Assembly (NCBI RefSeq): GCF_004135205.1
Contig: NZ_CP035490.1
Coordinates: forward strand, 2,807,501-2,871,500
DNA length: 64,000 bases
Direction: 5' to 3'
From: Hahella sp. KA22
GTDB lineage: Bacteria; Pseudomonadota; Gammaproteobacteria; Pseudomonadales; Oleiphilaceae
The position numbers and the translations under genes are program-made. Shown here in pieces: positions 52,471 through 61,386 of the stretch. Every line of letters starts with the position of its first letter. Position 1 is the first letter of the stretch. The notes under the pieces are model-generated. The model was not told where the DNA came from. It did not search any database and was given only the letters and a program-made list of their open reading frames with translations.

Positions 52471-53280
52471 ATGCTTCTAGTGCTCGCCGGTTCGGTGCTC
52501 GCTTTCAATATCGCCAATGAGGCGGCTATTGTTGAGCCGCAGCCTAAAGGGGTTGTGGTGTATCAACAGGCAATCAGCACTGCGGGCAATGACGTAGCAT
52601 TTTTGCGCTACGACACGATGGTCGAACCGGCGAAAGAACAGAAGTTTCGCAATATCACCAAGCAAGCCTATGACTACAGCTGCGGTTCCGCCGCTCTGAC
52701 TACAGTGTTGGAGCATTATCTGGGACGTACTTTCGAAGAGCGTCAGATAATGGAGGGGCTGCTTCATTATGGCGATGCAGCGCGTATTGTAGAACGCCGT
52801 GGTTTTTCCATGCTCGACTTCAAACGACTGGTGACGGCGCTGGGATATCCCTCCGGTGGCTTCAAGGCGGAAATTGAAGACTTGGCTGAGCTGGATCATC
52901 CCGCCATCGTGCCGATCCGCTATGGCGGCTTCAAACATTTCATTGTTGTTCGCGCTGTTCGTGATAATCGCGTTTTTGTGGCGGACCCCTCGTTAGGCAA
53001 CATCACTTTTACGGTAGAGCTGTTCAAAGAACACTGGGATCAGAATGTTCTCTTTATCGTCTTTCCCGGCAATACCAAACCTGTGGACGGACTGGAGTTA
53101 AGAGAAGAGGACATGCGCTATGTGGATGAGCAGACCTTTACCTTAAATGCATACCGGGAATTTCCCCAGTTTCATGAGGCGACGGAGTTTCGCATACGTA
53201 ACGAACTGGAAAGACTTAAAAACAACGAAGACGGTTCAGTTAACAACACCAACAAGTATTTGCATTACAAACGCAATTAA
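52471..53280 (+). CDS. C39-like (double-glycine) peptidase, FapD-like
   Basis: A 269-residue protein with a hydrophobic start (LLVLAGSVLAFNIA), perhaps a short signal peptide. A papain-like C39 core follows, with Cys71 in YDYSCGSAALTTVL, His156 in GGFKHFIVVRAV and Asp172 in FVADPSLGN, the expected catalytic order. Stand-alone C39 proteins without an ABC transporter occur in functional-amyloid (Fap) operons as FapD, which belongs to secretion through the FapF barrel. The next gene here encodes a FapF-like barrel, so a similar role is inferred. The basic, Asn-rich C-terminal tail is probably unstructured. GTGGAA five bases before ATG is the ribosome-binding site. Confidence 0.8.
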   Translation: MLLVLAGSVLAFNIANEAAIVEPQPKGVVVYQQAISTAGNDVAFLRYDTMVEPAKEQKFRNITKQAYDYSCGSAALTTVLEHYLGRTFEERQIMEGLLHYGDAARIVERRGFSMLDFKRLVTALGYPSGGFKAEIEDLAELDHPAIVPIRYGGFKHFIVVRAVRDNRVFVADPSLGNITFTVELFKEHWDQNVLFIVFPGNTKPVDGLELREEDMRYVDEQTFTLNAYREFPQFHEATEFRIRNELERLKNNEDGSVNNTNKYLHYKRN

Positions 53281-53344
53281 AAAAGTCCTGAAAACGTAAC
53301 CGTCTGGAAAAGCTAATAAATACAATAACATTAAGGGAAAGCTA

Positions 53345-54361
53345 ATGAAGCATTGGGTAGTATCCTGTGTTTACTGTGCGCTTACTTTTACGGCTGCTTC
53401 GCCTGTCTTAGCCGATGAAGGGCAAAACAGCGTGGAGAAGGCGAGAGAGGCGTTGACCAAACAGGAGGACGATGCCGATTCCGCTAAGCAACTGGAGGAA
53501 GTGTTCCAGGCGGCGGAGAAAAACTACTCCTTGTTGAAGAAGAGCAAGATGTCATTGACCTATGCCTTTGACTACAGCTACTTCGGCGACCAGCGCCTGG
53601 ATATTGATATCGTTAACGGCTCATTCCGGAATTTTGACGTCACGCCTGCGGCGCAACATACCTTCACCAACACTTTCACCTTTGACTATGGCGTATTGGA
53701 TAACCTGACCCTGTCCACACGCGTGCCGCTGTCCACCAAGTACGATACCGAGACAGAGCTGAACAACTCTGATGTAGGAGATGTCTCGCTGACCGCCCGT
53801 TGGCAGCCTTTCGCCTATGTACCGGGGAAGCCGTCCTATACCCTGTTCAGTACTTTCAAGTCCAAAACCGGGGTCAGTCCATATGAGATTGACGTCAAAA
53901 GACAGTTATCTTCCGGGAGCGGCTACTACTCGTTTTCTGTTGGGGGCAGCTTCTCGAAGGTGCTTGATCCTGTCGTCATATTCAGTTCCGTCAGCTACAC
54001 CTTTCCTCTGAAAGAGACGGATCTGAACCAAGTGCGCGGGGGGCAGAGGCTGGTTTCTGTAGAGCCCGCCAACTCCCTGTCGTTATCGGCGGGTTTTTCT
54101 TATGCCCTGTCGTACGATGTGTCGCTTAGCGTTTCTTCTCAGTTGAGCTACTCGGATGAAACTGTTCTGACTTTTAATACTGGCAACAAAGCTGTCGCAC
54201 AGGATCAGGTCAGCAGTCTGATGAGTTTCGCTATGGGTATTCGCGTCAGTGAAACCAAAATCATTAACACCTCAGTGGGGTTTGGCCTCACCGAGGACTC
54301 GCCTGATGTAACGATCGGGGTGTCTATCCCCATCAATATTGCGGGACTTAAAGAACAATAA
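53345..54361 (+). CDS. Outer-membrane beta-barrel with N-terminal coiled coil (FapF-like)
   Basis: A 338-residue exported protein. Signal peptide MKHWVVSCVYCALTFTAASPVLA, then a charged helix with coiled-coil character (SVEKAREALTKQEDDADSAKQLEEVFQAAEKN), then alternating beta-strand pattern from about residue 70 to the end (SLTYAFDYSYFG, FTNTFTFDYGVLDNLTLSTRVP, VSLTARWQPF). The last strand ends near VTIGVSIPINIAGL, and no further domain follows. An N-terminal helical region before a barrel is the layout of FapF, the trimeric amyloid secretion pore of Pseudomonas. I infer the similarity from layout and the C39 neighbour, not from alignment. It lies 64 bases after the C39 gene. Confidence 0.7.
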   Translation: MKHWVVSCVYCALTFTAASPVLADEGQNSVEKAREALTKQEDDADSAKQLEEVFQAAEKNYSLLKKSKMSLTYAFDYSYFGDQRLDIDIVNGSFRNFDVTPAAQHTFTNTFTFDYGVLDNLTLSTRVPLSTKYDTETELNNSDVGDVSLTARWQPFAYVPGKPSYTLFSTFKSKTGVSPYEIDVKRQLSSGSGYYSFSVGGSFSKVLDPVVIFSSVSYTFPLKETDLNQVRGGQRLVSVEPANSLSLSAGFSYALSYDVSLSVSSQLSYSDETVLTFNTGNKAVAQDQVSSLMSFAMGIRVSETKIINTSVGFGLTEDSPDVTIGVSIPINIAGLKEQ

Positions 54362-54391
54362 GCGGGAACAACAATCAGGCAGAGTTGTAAG

Positions 54392-56014
54392 ATGAGCTTA
54401 AATATTAATAAGAATACAAAGCTCCTGGCTACGGCGGGACTATGCGCAGCCTGCTGGAGTGGAATTGCTTCCGCCCAGCTGGCGACGAATCTGATGGTGG
54501 ACCCCTATGCTTTGTCGCTGGGCAACGCCGTGACGGCTGCGCCTCCTGGCGTGGCGTCCATTCACTATAATCCCGCCGGCCTGACCAAGTTAAAAGGGCG
54601 TCAACTGGCGGTGACCCTGATGGGGGTGCACGCCAATATACAGTCGGACTTCTACGCTCCCGAAGGCTACAACGTATTCGGTATCGATGGGGTAGAAAAC
54701 GACCCTATCTTCGATGGCGATACGGTCGCCAGAAGCCGCACAAATACCATCGCCCTCTATGTGCCTGGCTTTGGCATTCAGCGTTTGCCGAAAGGCCCGC
54801 CGGCTCTGGCTCCTTCCGTTGGATTCAGTTTGAACCCGCCAGGCTCCAAATTCACATTTGCAAACCTCACCTACGGCCCGGAAATTCTGGGTTATTACCG
54901 GAAGAAGGACGATCCCGCCAGATATCTGGGTAAGGCGCTGTCATTGCAGCGTTTTACGTATCTGTCGCCCTCATTTGGCTATGAAATCAACGATGAGTGG
55001 TCGGTAGGGTTTGGCGTCAGCATGTCGTCTCAGTCATTGGCGCTGGATACTTATACTCGCGCGCCCAACTTGATGATCGGCGTATTGGAAGTGCTACAGG
55101 ACGCTTTCAACTGTGAGACCGGAGAAGAACCTCTGGCGCCGTTTCTGGGCTTATGTGGCGGTAATGTGGGCCCCTGGGACGACATTGGAGGCATGAGTAT
55201 CCAGGTACAGGAGACATTGTCTCCAAAGTATCACGTTGGCGTGCTGTGGGAGCCGACGGATTGGTTCGCATGGGGGGCCAGCTATCAGAGCGAGTCCGAC
55301 ATGAAGTTGAAAGGCACTTATGAGCTGGCGTACACCGATGACTGGTCCGGCTTCTGGCGTTCCTTCAACGGCTCGATCGTTGGCGCTATCACCGCCGGGA
55401 TATTCTCTCTGCCATCCGGGACTCCCAGAGAGGCTGGGCAGTTATCTATCGATCTGACACACCCTCAGCACTTTCAAACCGGCGTGAGCGTGAAGTTGAA
55501 TCATCAGTTCACTGTGAATGTGGATGTGGGGTGGACGGATTACAGTTCCTGGGACGCCTTCCTGCTCAAGTTTGATCGCAACCTGGAATTCCTGGGGGCG
55601 GCGCGTCTGTTGTCGCCTAACGCCACGGCGAACACCATGCGTTTGCCGTTGGAGTATCAAGATGTCTGGAATGTGGGCGTTGGCGTCGAGCAGCACCTTT
55701 CCAACCGCCTGGATCTTCGTTTCGGGGTGGAGATGCGTAACTCGCCGATCCCCCATAACCGCCGCGATATCCTGGCTCCCCTCAATGACACTGTGTTGTA
55801 CAGCGTTGGCATGGGGTACAAGTGGGACAGAGACACGACGGTAGACTTCAATCTCAGCTACATGCGCAGTTGGCAGTATATTCCCGCAGGCTCCAGTTTG
55901 AACCTGAACGACGATGGCATTCAGAATATTGTCTACAACCCCTATGCAGGCGTGGATGTGGAGACCAATCTGAAACTGATCATGGCGGGTATGACCTTCC
56001 GGACGGCGTTTTGA
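54392..56014 (+). CDS. FadL/OmpP1-like outer-membrane transport protein
   Basis: A 540-residue protein with a signal peptide (LLATAGLCAACWSGIASAQ). The family N-terminal hatch pattern is seen in PYALSLGNAVTAAPPGVASIHYNPAGLTKLKG, where the NPA turn is characteristic of FadL. Many amphipathic strands follow, ending MAGMTFRTAF with the C-terminal Phe expected of outer-membrane barrels. FadL relatives let hydrophobic molecules such as fatty acids or aromatics enter through a lateral opening; the substrate here is unknown. It follows the barrel gene after 30 bases and abuts the next gene, so it is part of the same operon. Confidence 0.85.
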   Translation: MSLNINKNTKLLATAGLCAACWSGIASAQLATNLMVDPYALSLGNAVTAAPPGVASIHYNPAGLTKLKGRQLAVTLMGVHANIQSDFYAPEGYNVFGIDGVENDPIFDGDTVARSRTNTIALYVPGFGIQRLPKGPPALAPSVGFSLNPPGSKFTFANLTYGPEILGYYRKKDDPARYLGKALSLQRFTYLSPSFGYEINDEWSVGFGVSMSSQSLALDTYTRAPNLMIGVLEVLQDAFNCETGEEPLAPFLGLCGGNVGPWDDIGGMSIQVQETLSPKYHVGVLWEPTDWFAWGASYQSESDMKLKGTYELAYTDDWSGFWRSFNGSIVGAITAGIFSLPSGTPREAGQLSIDLTHPQHFQTGVSVKLNHQFTVNVDVGWTDYSSWDAFLLKFDRNLEFLGAARLLSPNATANTMRLPLEYQDVWNVGVGVEQHLSNRLDLRFGVEMRNSPIPHNRRDILAPLNDTVLYSVGMGYKWDRDTTVDFNLSYMRSWQYIPAGSSLNLNDDGIQNIVYNPYAGVDVETNLKLIMAGMTFRTAF

Positions 56015-56016
56015 GC

Positions 56017-57156
56017 ATGAAGACGAGTGCATTACTTCTTTCGTTGACGCTATTCAGTAGCGGCGCGGCGCTGGCGGACAGGTACTACACCTGGGTGGAT
56101 GAAAACGGCCAGGTGCGCCATACGCTGATTCGTGATGGGCAGCCACCAGCTCCTTCGCCACAGGCGCCGCAACAAACACAGCCAGAAGCGCTTCAACCGA
56201 CGCCAGGACAAAGCCCCGCCTCCGCTGAGACGACGGCAACTCATGTTGAGCAGGAAATTAATGCAGAGGCGACGGTTCCCAGCCCGGCGCCAGAAGCCCC
56301 TGTCGCCAATGACGCTCAGGAGGTATCTAAAGAGAGCTTATCTCAGCCTGCGCCTCAAATGAGCCAGCCTGAATCAAGTCATCGCGAGATCATCGACGAG
56401 TCTACCTACATTGATGCAGCGGAACTGGAAAAAAGAGGTTTCGTGCGAGAGGGCGATAGTCGCTTTTACACTTGGGTCGACACTAACGGGGTCATGCATA
56501 CTGAGGAATATAATCCCGCTGATGCCAAGTCCAAGGCGCACATGCAGCCTTTGCAACCCGCTCAGGTCGTGGCGGATGAACAACGAATCAAGAAGGCGCG
56601 TCTTCCTGATGGCGCGGACCCCTTTGCCGCCGATCTGCTTGGACTGAACGCGCCGGGGGCGGAGCAGGAGATTGACCTCATTTACGATCGCTGCTGTGAA
56701 AACCTGGTGAATGACGAGCGGGTTGAGCTTGAGTTTGATGATGGGGAGCTGCTGGAAATTCGCAAGGACGAGCAGGGCTATAACTTCGGTGTAGGCTACA
56801 GTTTGTATCGCGTTGTGGAGATCCCCGAAGGCAGCGTCAATCGATTGTTGCAGTTGCGGGCATATGCGCAACCTGACGCGTTTTACCCATCAGTGTTGGT
56901 ATTGGATAGCGATTGGAAACCGGTGCGCTTCCTGCAGGATTTGCTCTATATCTACGAGCCGGAAAACTGGTTCCGCTATGGCTATCTGGAAGGTTTTCTC
57001 AGGGTAAAAACGAAGGATGAGAAGTATCTTGTCTTAATGACGACGGGGGCGGACCTCAAAAAACGCACTGTTGCTGAAGGCGTGGCTGACAAACCGGTTG
57101 TTATCAGCCACTCCGCCAGCGGCATACTGCATCTGGCGATTTTGCCGCCTGAGTAG
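56017..57156 (+). CDS. Periplasmic protein with two DUF4124 segments and a MalM-like C-terminus
   Basis: A 379-residue exported protein, ATG 56017 only two bases after the FadL-like stop. A signal peptide (MKTSALLLSLTLFSSGAALA) leads to a DUF4124 motif (RYYTWVDENGQVRHT), a Pro/Gln/Ala-rich linker, a second DUF4124 motif (RFYTWVDTNGVMHTEEYNP) and a C-terminal domain. In that domain, FYPSVLVLDSDWKPVRF and YLVLMTTGADL resemble MalM, the periplasmic protein of the maltose operon. DUF4124 is thought to bind envelope ligands; no catalytic residues are visible. The frame is open 65 codons upstream inside the FadL-like gene, but the signal peptide fixes the start. Confidence 0.8.
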   Translation: MKTSALLLSLTLFSSGAALADRYYTWVDENGQVRHTLIRDGQPPAPSPQAPQQTQPEALQPTPGQSPASAETTATHVEQEINAEATVPSPAPEAPVANDAQEVSKESLSQPAPQMSQPESSHREIIDESTYIDAAELEKRGFVREGDSRFYTWVDTNGVMHTEEYNPADAKSKAHMQPLQPAQVVADEQRIKKARLPDGADPFAADLLGLNAPGAEQEIDLIYDRCCENLVNDERVELEFDDGELLEIRKDEQGYNFGVGYSLYRVVEIPEGSVNRLLQLRAYAQPDAFYPSVLVLDSDWKPVRFLQDLLYIYEPENWFRYGYLEGFLRVKTKDEKYLVLMTTGADLKKRTVAEGVADKPVVISHSASGILHLAILPPE

Positions 57157-57172
57157 GCGAGAGGGATGAGGG

Positions 57173-58249
57173 TTAATCCTCAGGGACGGCGGGATTGATC
57201 CATGGGAACGAGCGCCAATAGAACAGTCCACCGCCAGCCGGCGCTGTGCAATTGTAACGGAAGCGACGACCTTTGAACGGCGCTGCTCCGACGACGGTCA
57301 CTTCATTGTTATCGACTGCGCTATCGAGAAGGCCCTGTCCGCTGCCGTAGCATGTGACCTTTGCGTTCAACTCCGTGCTGAAGCGCAATTGCGGAGGATT
57401 GTTATCCGCAATCAGGATGTTCTGTGGCGATAGCATCTGTGCAGGCAGCGGCAATGTGCTCAGCTTTTCTTTTAACTGCGGAACGGAGCTGTAAGCGTTG
57501 GAGGCGGGAAAACGGGGCAGAGAGGTCCAGTCGCTATCAGGTCCAATAGGGCCGGAGTGTTGCCCCAATCCGACGTAACCCAATGAACTCACCAATTTTT
57601 GCAGTGACGCATCGTATTCGCCGTAAGGGTAGGCGAGTAGTTTGAGTGAGGCGCCAGTCTCTTCCTCGATTCTTTTTTCCGCTTGCTCGATATTTTGCGT
57701 GATGCGCGCACGCCAGGCGCTGGCGTCTTCATTGGTTTTGACTTCCACCATATGGATGTGGCCCACGCCATGGTTCGCCACCACGCCGCCGTGTTTCCCC
57801 ATTTCTCGGGCCTGCTCCCAGGTAATGTGCGTGCTGCGGTGATTATCAAGCGCATCTGGATTCAGGAAAATCGTGAATGGATATCCGCGTTCCTTCAATA
57901 GCGGGTATGCGGTTTCGTAGATGCTTTTGTAGCCATCATCAAACGTCAGTGCGACCGTTTTCTCGGGAAGGCTGTCGCCTTCCTGAAGTGTGCGAATGAT
58001 CTCCGCCAACGGCAGCACTTGATAGCCATTATCGGCGATAAACTGCATGTGCTGGCGGAAGAGCTCCGGGGTGGTGGAGGTGCTGCGCGGGGTATCGTCG
58101 CTAATGTGATGATATTGCAGTATGTATGCGCGGGCGGGACTTTCTTGAGCCTGAGCCGTTGCGCAAAACAAGACGCCGGCGGCGATTCCAAGCGCCTGAA
58201 TCCGACGAGTGAGTGACGTTGCGGTGAGAGAATAGCGTCCGTTATTCAT
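57173..58249 (-). CDS. Polysaccharide deacetylase (NodB/CE4) family protein
   Basis: A 358-residue exported enzyme: signal peptide, then YHHISDDTPR, the metal/catalytic Asp pair LTFDDGYKS, and the NHGVGHIHMVE segment carrying His ligands. PgaB-type and related enzymes de-N-acetylate beta-1,6-GlcNAc polymers. A C-terminal part of about 100 residues has two cysteines that could pair (VTCYGSGQG and YNCTAPAGGG) and no known domain. Its ATG overlaps the J-domain stop by four bases (ATGA), so translation is coupled. It is convergent with the C39 operon. Confidence 0.88.
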   Translation of the reverse strand: MNNGRYSLTATSLTRRIQALGIAAGVLFCATAQAQESPARAYILQYHHISDDTPRSTSTTPELFRQHMQFIADNGYQVLPLAEIIRTLQEGDSLPEKTVALTFDDGYKSIYETAYPLLKERGYPFTIFLNPDALDNHRSTHITWEQAREMGKHGGVVANHGVGHIHMVEVKTNEDASAWRARITQNIEQAEKRIEEETGASLKLLAYPYGEYDASLQKLVSSLGYVGLGQHSGPIGPDSDWTSLPRFPASNAYSSVPQLKEKLSTLPLPAQMLSPQNILIADNNPPQLRFSTELNAKVTCYGSGQGLLDSAVDNNEVTVVGAAPFKGRRFRYNCTAPAGGGLFYWRSFPWINPAVPED

Positions 58250-58914
58250 AGTGAGTAATAAACCTTCAATACTTCATATGCTTCCGTGATGGCTTGAAAC
58301 AACGCGGTGTTTCCGCCACGGTCCGGGTGATGTTCCATGGCGAGGCGGCGGTAGCGGGCCTTAATCTGTCCTGCGTCGCTATCTGGAGCGCATCCCAGGG
58401 TGTCCAACGCGGACTGCTTTTGATGGGGGTGTACATACATCAGCCAAAAATCCCTGATCAGCTTCTCCACATCTGCGGCGCTGGTATCGAATAAGTTTTT
58501 CGGATTGAGGTAGTATTCCGCCAAGGGGTCCGCCGCCACCGGCGCGTTGTGGCTGCTGTGAGCCTCCGCATCGTAGTGATATAGGGTGATACGTACGGAG
58601 GTCATGGCGAGGACGAGATTATGTTCTTGTAACCATTTGTTTTTCAAGCGATAAAGCGTATGAAACGTCAAGAAATGGGTCTGAAAAAGATCCAGTGGAG
58701 ATTGCAGGCAGTTCTCTGAAAAAATGCTATGTGGCGGCAGGGTCAGTTGTTTGATTAGATCGTGTTCGGAAATCATGGCCGGGCCGGGGAGTAGAATCTC
58801 TGCGACGGCCTGTTCCAGTTTTTGCGTGAGGTAGCGCCAACTGGTCGGTTCGCGGGAACCTTCCGTACCTGCAAGGGTCAAATCCTCTGGTATCTCTGGA
58901 TGATCAAAACTCAT
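58246..58914 (-). CDS. DnaJ-related protein with C-terminal J domain
   Basis: A 222-residue protein with an N-terminal DNAJ_related region (about 150 residues) and a C-terminal J domain holding the HPD tripeptide (RRLAMEHHPDRGGN) that stimulates DnaK ATPase. The J domain at the C-terminus, rather than N-terminus, is typical of this family. I start at ATG 58914. The frame stays open to 59016, antisense to the DUF547 gene, and an upstream start cannot be excluded. The first codon shares bases with the ATG of the divergent DUF547 gene. Confidence 0.85.
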   Translation of the reverse strand: MSFDHPEIPEDLTLAGTEGSREPTSWRYLTQKLEQAVAEILLPGPAMISEHDLIKQLTLPPHSIFSENCLQSPLDLFQTHFLTFHTLYRLKNKWLQEHNLVLAMTSVRITLYHYDAEAHSSHNAPVAADPLAEYYLNPKNLFDTSAADVEKLIRDFWLMYVHPHQKQSALDTLGCAPDSDAGQIKARYRRLAMEHHPDRGGNTALFQAITEAYEVLKVYYSL

Positions 58915-59725
58915 GAGCGTAAGACTATTTTTAATCCTGATTTTTATGGGCTGGTTCTCGGGCGAAGCTATTGCGGCGCCGAAGGCCGAGTATTGGAGCC
59001 TGTGGGACAAGGCCAATGAGCGAAACCCTGCTTTGCTAGATCATAGCACTTGGACCCGTCTTCTGCAGACCCACCTTAGTCATGACGGGGATGGTTTCGC
59101 CAGATTGTCGTACGGCAGGTTTACGACGGAAGAAAAACGCCAGTTAGATGACTACATTGCGTCACTGACGGCGGTTGATCCCCGCGAGTATTCTAAAAAT
59201 ACGCAAATGGCGTACTGGATTAACTTATACAACGCCCTGACTGTGCAGTTGGTGCTGCAACACTATCCGGTAGATAGCATTAAGGAGATTGGCGGCGGCT
59301 GGTTTCGTTTTGGACCCTGGGACGATGCGATCACCCACGTGCAAGGGCAGGCGCTGACATTGAACGATATCGAGCACCGAATTCTGCGCCCCATCTGGAA
59401 AGACAAACGCATCCATTATGCGGTCAACTGCGCCAGCCTCGGCTGCCCGAATCTCTACCCGGAAGCCTTCGATCCCAATCGCCTGGAAGAGCAGTTAAAC
59501 AACGCCGCACAAAACTTCATCCGTCACCCCAAAGGCGTGGCCTTCGTCAAAGACGGCCTGCGACTGTCCTCCATCTACGACTGGTATCAAAGCGACTTCG
59601 GCTCTAAACAAGAACTCCTTGATCATCTCGCCAAGTATTCCGCGGAGCCGGAAAAAAGTCGCTTGGACAACTATAAGGGCGGTATCGAGTACGCCTATGA
59701 CTGGAAGTTGAATGATGCGCGCTAG
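58913..59725 (+). CDS. DUF547 family exported protein
   Basis: A 270-residue protein with a signal peptide (LFLILIFMGWFSGEAIAA) and the DUF547 core: MAYWINLYNALTVQLVLQHYP, WFRFGPWDDAI and IHYAVNCASLGCPNLYPEAFDP with two cysteines. The family is common in bacteria and plants; its fold resembles a papain-like or transglutaminase core, but no enzyme activity is settled. The ATG at 58913 overlaps the start codon of the divergent J-domain gene at CATG (58912-58915). Confidence 0.85.
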   Translation: MSVRLFLILIFMGWFSGEAIAAPKAEYWSLWDKANERNPALLDHSTWTRLLQTHLSHDGDGFARLSYGRFTTEEKRQLDDYIASLTAVDPREYSKNTQMAYWINLYNALTVQLVLQHYPVDSIKEIGGGWFRFGPWDDAITHVQGQALTLNDIEHRILRPIWKDKRIHYAVNCASLGCPNLYPEAFDPNRLEEQLNNAAQNFIRHPKGVAFVKDGLRLSSIYDWYQSDFGSKQELLDHLAKYSAEPEKSRLDNYKGGIEYAYDWKLNDAR

Positions 59726-59812
59726 CGGAGTCTTCAATTGCCCGTAAGCTCAACTCTCGCTGTTTACAGACTGAACAAAAACTGCACTGGCGTTAGACGG
59801 GGGGATTTAGGC

Positions 59813-59818
59813 TATAAT
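59813..59818 (+). promoter_or_regulatory. -10 box of the ttcA promoter
   Basis: A perfect TATAAT 29 bases before the ttcA ATG, giving a very short leader that includes the CCGGAGGTAG ribosome-binding site. I see no matching -35 at 16-18 bases. Confidence 0.5.
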
Positions 59819-59847
59819 GCGCACCCGTTAACCGGAGGTAGTGAGAT

Positions 59848-60705
59848 ATGACGGCGGCTTTTAAGGCAGAGATGGCGCAGCGCGATCGCTTGGAGTTGAA
59901 CAAACTGAGAAAACTGCTGCGGCGTGAAGTCGGCAGGGCGATTGCTGATTTCAATATGATTGAGGATGGCGACAAAGTGATGTGCTGCCTCAGTGGCGGT
60001 AAAGACTCATACGCCATGCTGGACATCCTGTTGAATCTGAAAAAGCACGCGCCTATCAGCTTCGAGGTTATCGCGGTTAACCTGGACCAGAAACAGCCCG
60101 GTTTTCCCGAGCATGTCCTGCCTGAATATCTGAGCTCCTTGGGCGTTGAGTATCACGTCATTGAGCGCGATACCTACAGCATCGTAAAAGATAAGATTCC
60201 TGAAGGGAAAACCACTTGTGGTCTCTGCTCGCGTTTGCGTCGTGGGATTCTGTACGATTTCGCCGTTGAACATAAGTGCACCAAGATCGCGTTGGGACAC
60301 CATCGCGACGACATCATGGAAACACTGTTCCTGAATATGTTCTATGGCGGCAAAATGCGCGCAATGCCTCCCAAACTGAAAAGCGATGACGGCCGCAACA
60401 TCGTTATCCGTCCTCTGGCTTACTGTCGTGAAAAAGACATCGAGCGTTACGCCGGCCTGCGTGAGTTTCCAATTATTCCCTGCAACCTGTGCGGCTCTCA
60501 GGAAAATCTGCAGAGACAAAACATCAAAATGATGCTGCAGGACTGGGATAAGCGTTTCCCCGGTCGTCTGGAAAACATGTTCCGCGCTGTGCAAAACGTA
60601 CTGCCTTCACACTTGTGCGACACCAGACTGTATGACTTCGACAAATTGGAGCGCTACAGCATGGAGCCGGAAGAGTTTAATCAAATCAGCGTGCTTAACC
60701 TCTAA
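59848..60705 (+). CDS. ttcA: tRNA 2-thiocytidine synthase TtcA
   Basis: TtcA thiolates cytidine 32 of several tRNAs using ATP and an Fe-S cluster. The 285-residue protein has the PP-loop [10 protein letters not shown] near residue 49 and cysteine pairs CGLC (124, 127) and CNLC (212, 215). In the literature the conserved pairs hold the cluster and carry sulfur. GGAGG lies nine bases before the ATG. A terminator follows. Confidence 0.97.
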   Translation: MTAAFKAEMAQRDRLELNKLRKLLRREVGRAIADFNMIEDGDKVMCCLSGGKDSYAMLDILLNLKKHAPISFEVIAVNLDQKQPGFPEHVLPEYLSSLGVEYHVIERDTYSIVKDKIPEGKTTCGLCSRLRRGILYDFAVEHKCTKIALGHHRDDIMETLFLNMFYGGKMRAMPPKLKSDDGRNIVIRPLAYCREKDIERYAGLREFPIIPCNLCGSQENLQRQNIKMMLQDWDKRFPGRLENMFRAVQNVLPSHLCDTRLYDFDKLERYSMEPEEFNQISVLNL

Positions 60706-60721
60706 ACAGACATAAGTCAGA

Positions 60722-60745
60722 CGGGCCGGGTTCACCGGCCCTTTT
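60722..60745 (+). terminator. ttcA terminator
   Basis: GGGCCGG (60723-60729), loop GTTCA, CCGGCCC (60735-60741), then four T. Confidence 0.85.
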
Positions 60746-60785
60746 CGTCTGTTTGCAGCTATCATCCGCCGGAGAATCAAGCGTC

Positions 60786-61043
60786 ATGACGCCTTTATCG
60801 TTAGCTATTCTCAGCATTGTTGTGGGTATCTTTCCATTGTTGGTCGCCAGTCTGGCGAAGGCGATAGCGAGATCTCTGGGTGGTTCTCTGAGCGAGGCGG
60901 ATTGTGAGAGTTGTATGTTGTTCGGAAGAGACATCAGTCCGATTCTCTACAGAATGTTCGTCTTCGCCTGGTTGAGTATGTTTACGCTTGGTTTGGGCAT
61001 GCTCGGCGTCATGGGCGCTATTGCCTGGGCTCTGTTGAGCTAA
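60786..61043 (+). CDS. Small two-helix membrane protein, unknown function
   Basis: An 85-residue protein from ATG 60786, preceded by CCGGAGA. Two hydrophobic segments (LSLAILSIVVGIFPLLVASLA and FVFAWLSMFTLGLGMLGVMG) enclose a central loop with a Cys pair (EADCESCMLFGRDI). The loop cysteines, separated by two residues, could bind metal or form a disulfide. No family recognised. An in-frame TTG at 60753 lies nearer the ttcA terminator and is less likely. Confidence 0.65.
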   Translation: MTPLSLAILSIVVGIFPLLVASLAKAIARSLGGSLSEADCESCMLFGRDISPILYRMFVFAWLSMFTLGLGMLGVMGAIAWALLS

Positions 61044-61204
61044 TCCTTCCGCTGATAACTTCATCTGCCTATTTTTTTTCCTGGCGCCGCTGCCCAGTCC
61101 TGTTTCCAATATCTGCGCAGACCTAAATTAATATATCGTAATTCTTTGATTTAATTGACGGCATTTATGTCTGCTTGGCGCTTAGGGTTGTCATGAAAAA
61201 CAGC

Positions 61205-61337
61205 TTTTATTCAGCGTTCGCGCTGGAATGTTTTTCCCCGCTGAGAAGCGGCCCAATCGGTTAGTTTTCTTATCCTATAGGCGTATCTCGACATACGCTC
61301 CTGCGCCGACCGCGGTTTTGCGAGTCGGCTTTTTTTC
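61205..61337 (+). ncRNA. Candidate structured small RNA with four successive hairpins
   Basis: In a 452-base gene-free gap four stems follow each other on the + strand: CAGCG-TTCG-CGCTG (61212-61225, a UUCG tetraloop); CCGCT-GAGA-AGCGG (61238-61251, a GNRA-type loop); GCGTAT/ATACGC (61281-61298); and GCCGAC/GTCGGC (61305-61329) ending in a T-run. Very stable tetraloops and a terminal U-tract are marks of a functional RNA. No convincing promoter is found; TTGACG (61155-61160) lacks a good -10. It could instead be a leader or a degenerate terminator series. Confidence 0.3.
61305..61337 (+). terminator. Orphan terminator upstream of the aldehyde dehydrogenase gene
   Basis: GCCGAC (61305-61310) plus CGC pair with GCG and GTCGGC (61324-61329), leaving one bulged A, followed by a T-run. 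It is 262 bases beyond the nearest upstream + strand gene. Confidence 0.75.
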
Positions 61338-61386
61338 GCCTTTTTTTATTGCTTCGACTTATCAGGTCCATAGTCTTTTCCTTTAG

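Noticed and set aside
52194..57156. Complete functional-amyloid (Fap) operon
   Set aside because: No FapA, FapB, FapC or FapE-like gene is present in or beside the region, so only a partial resemblance is claimed.
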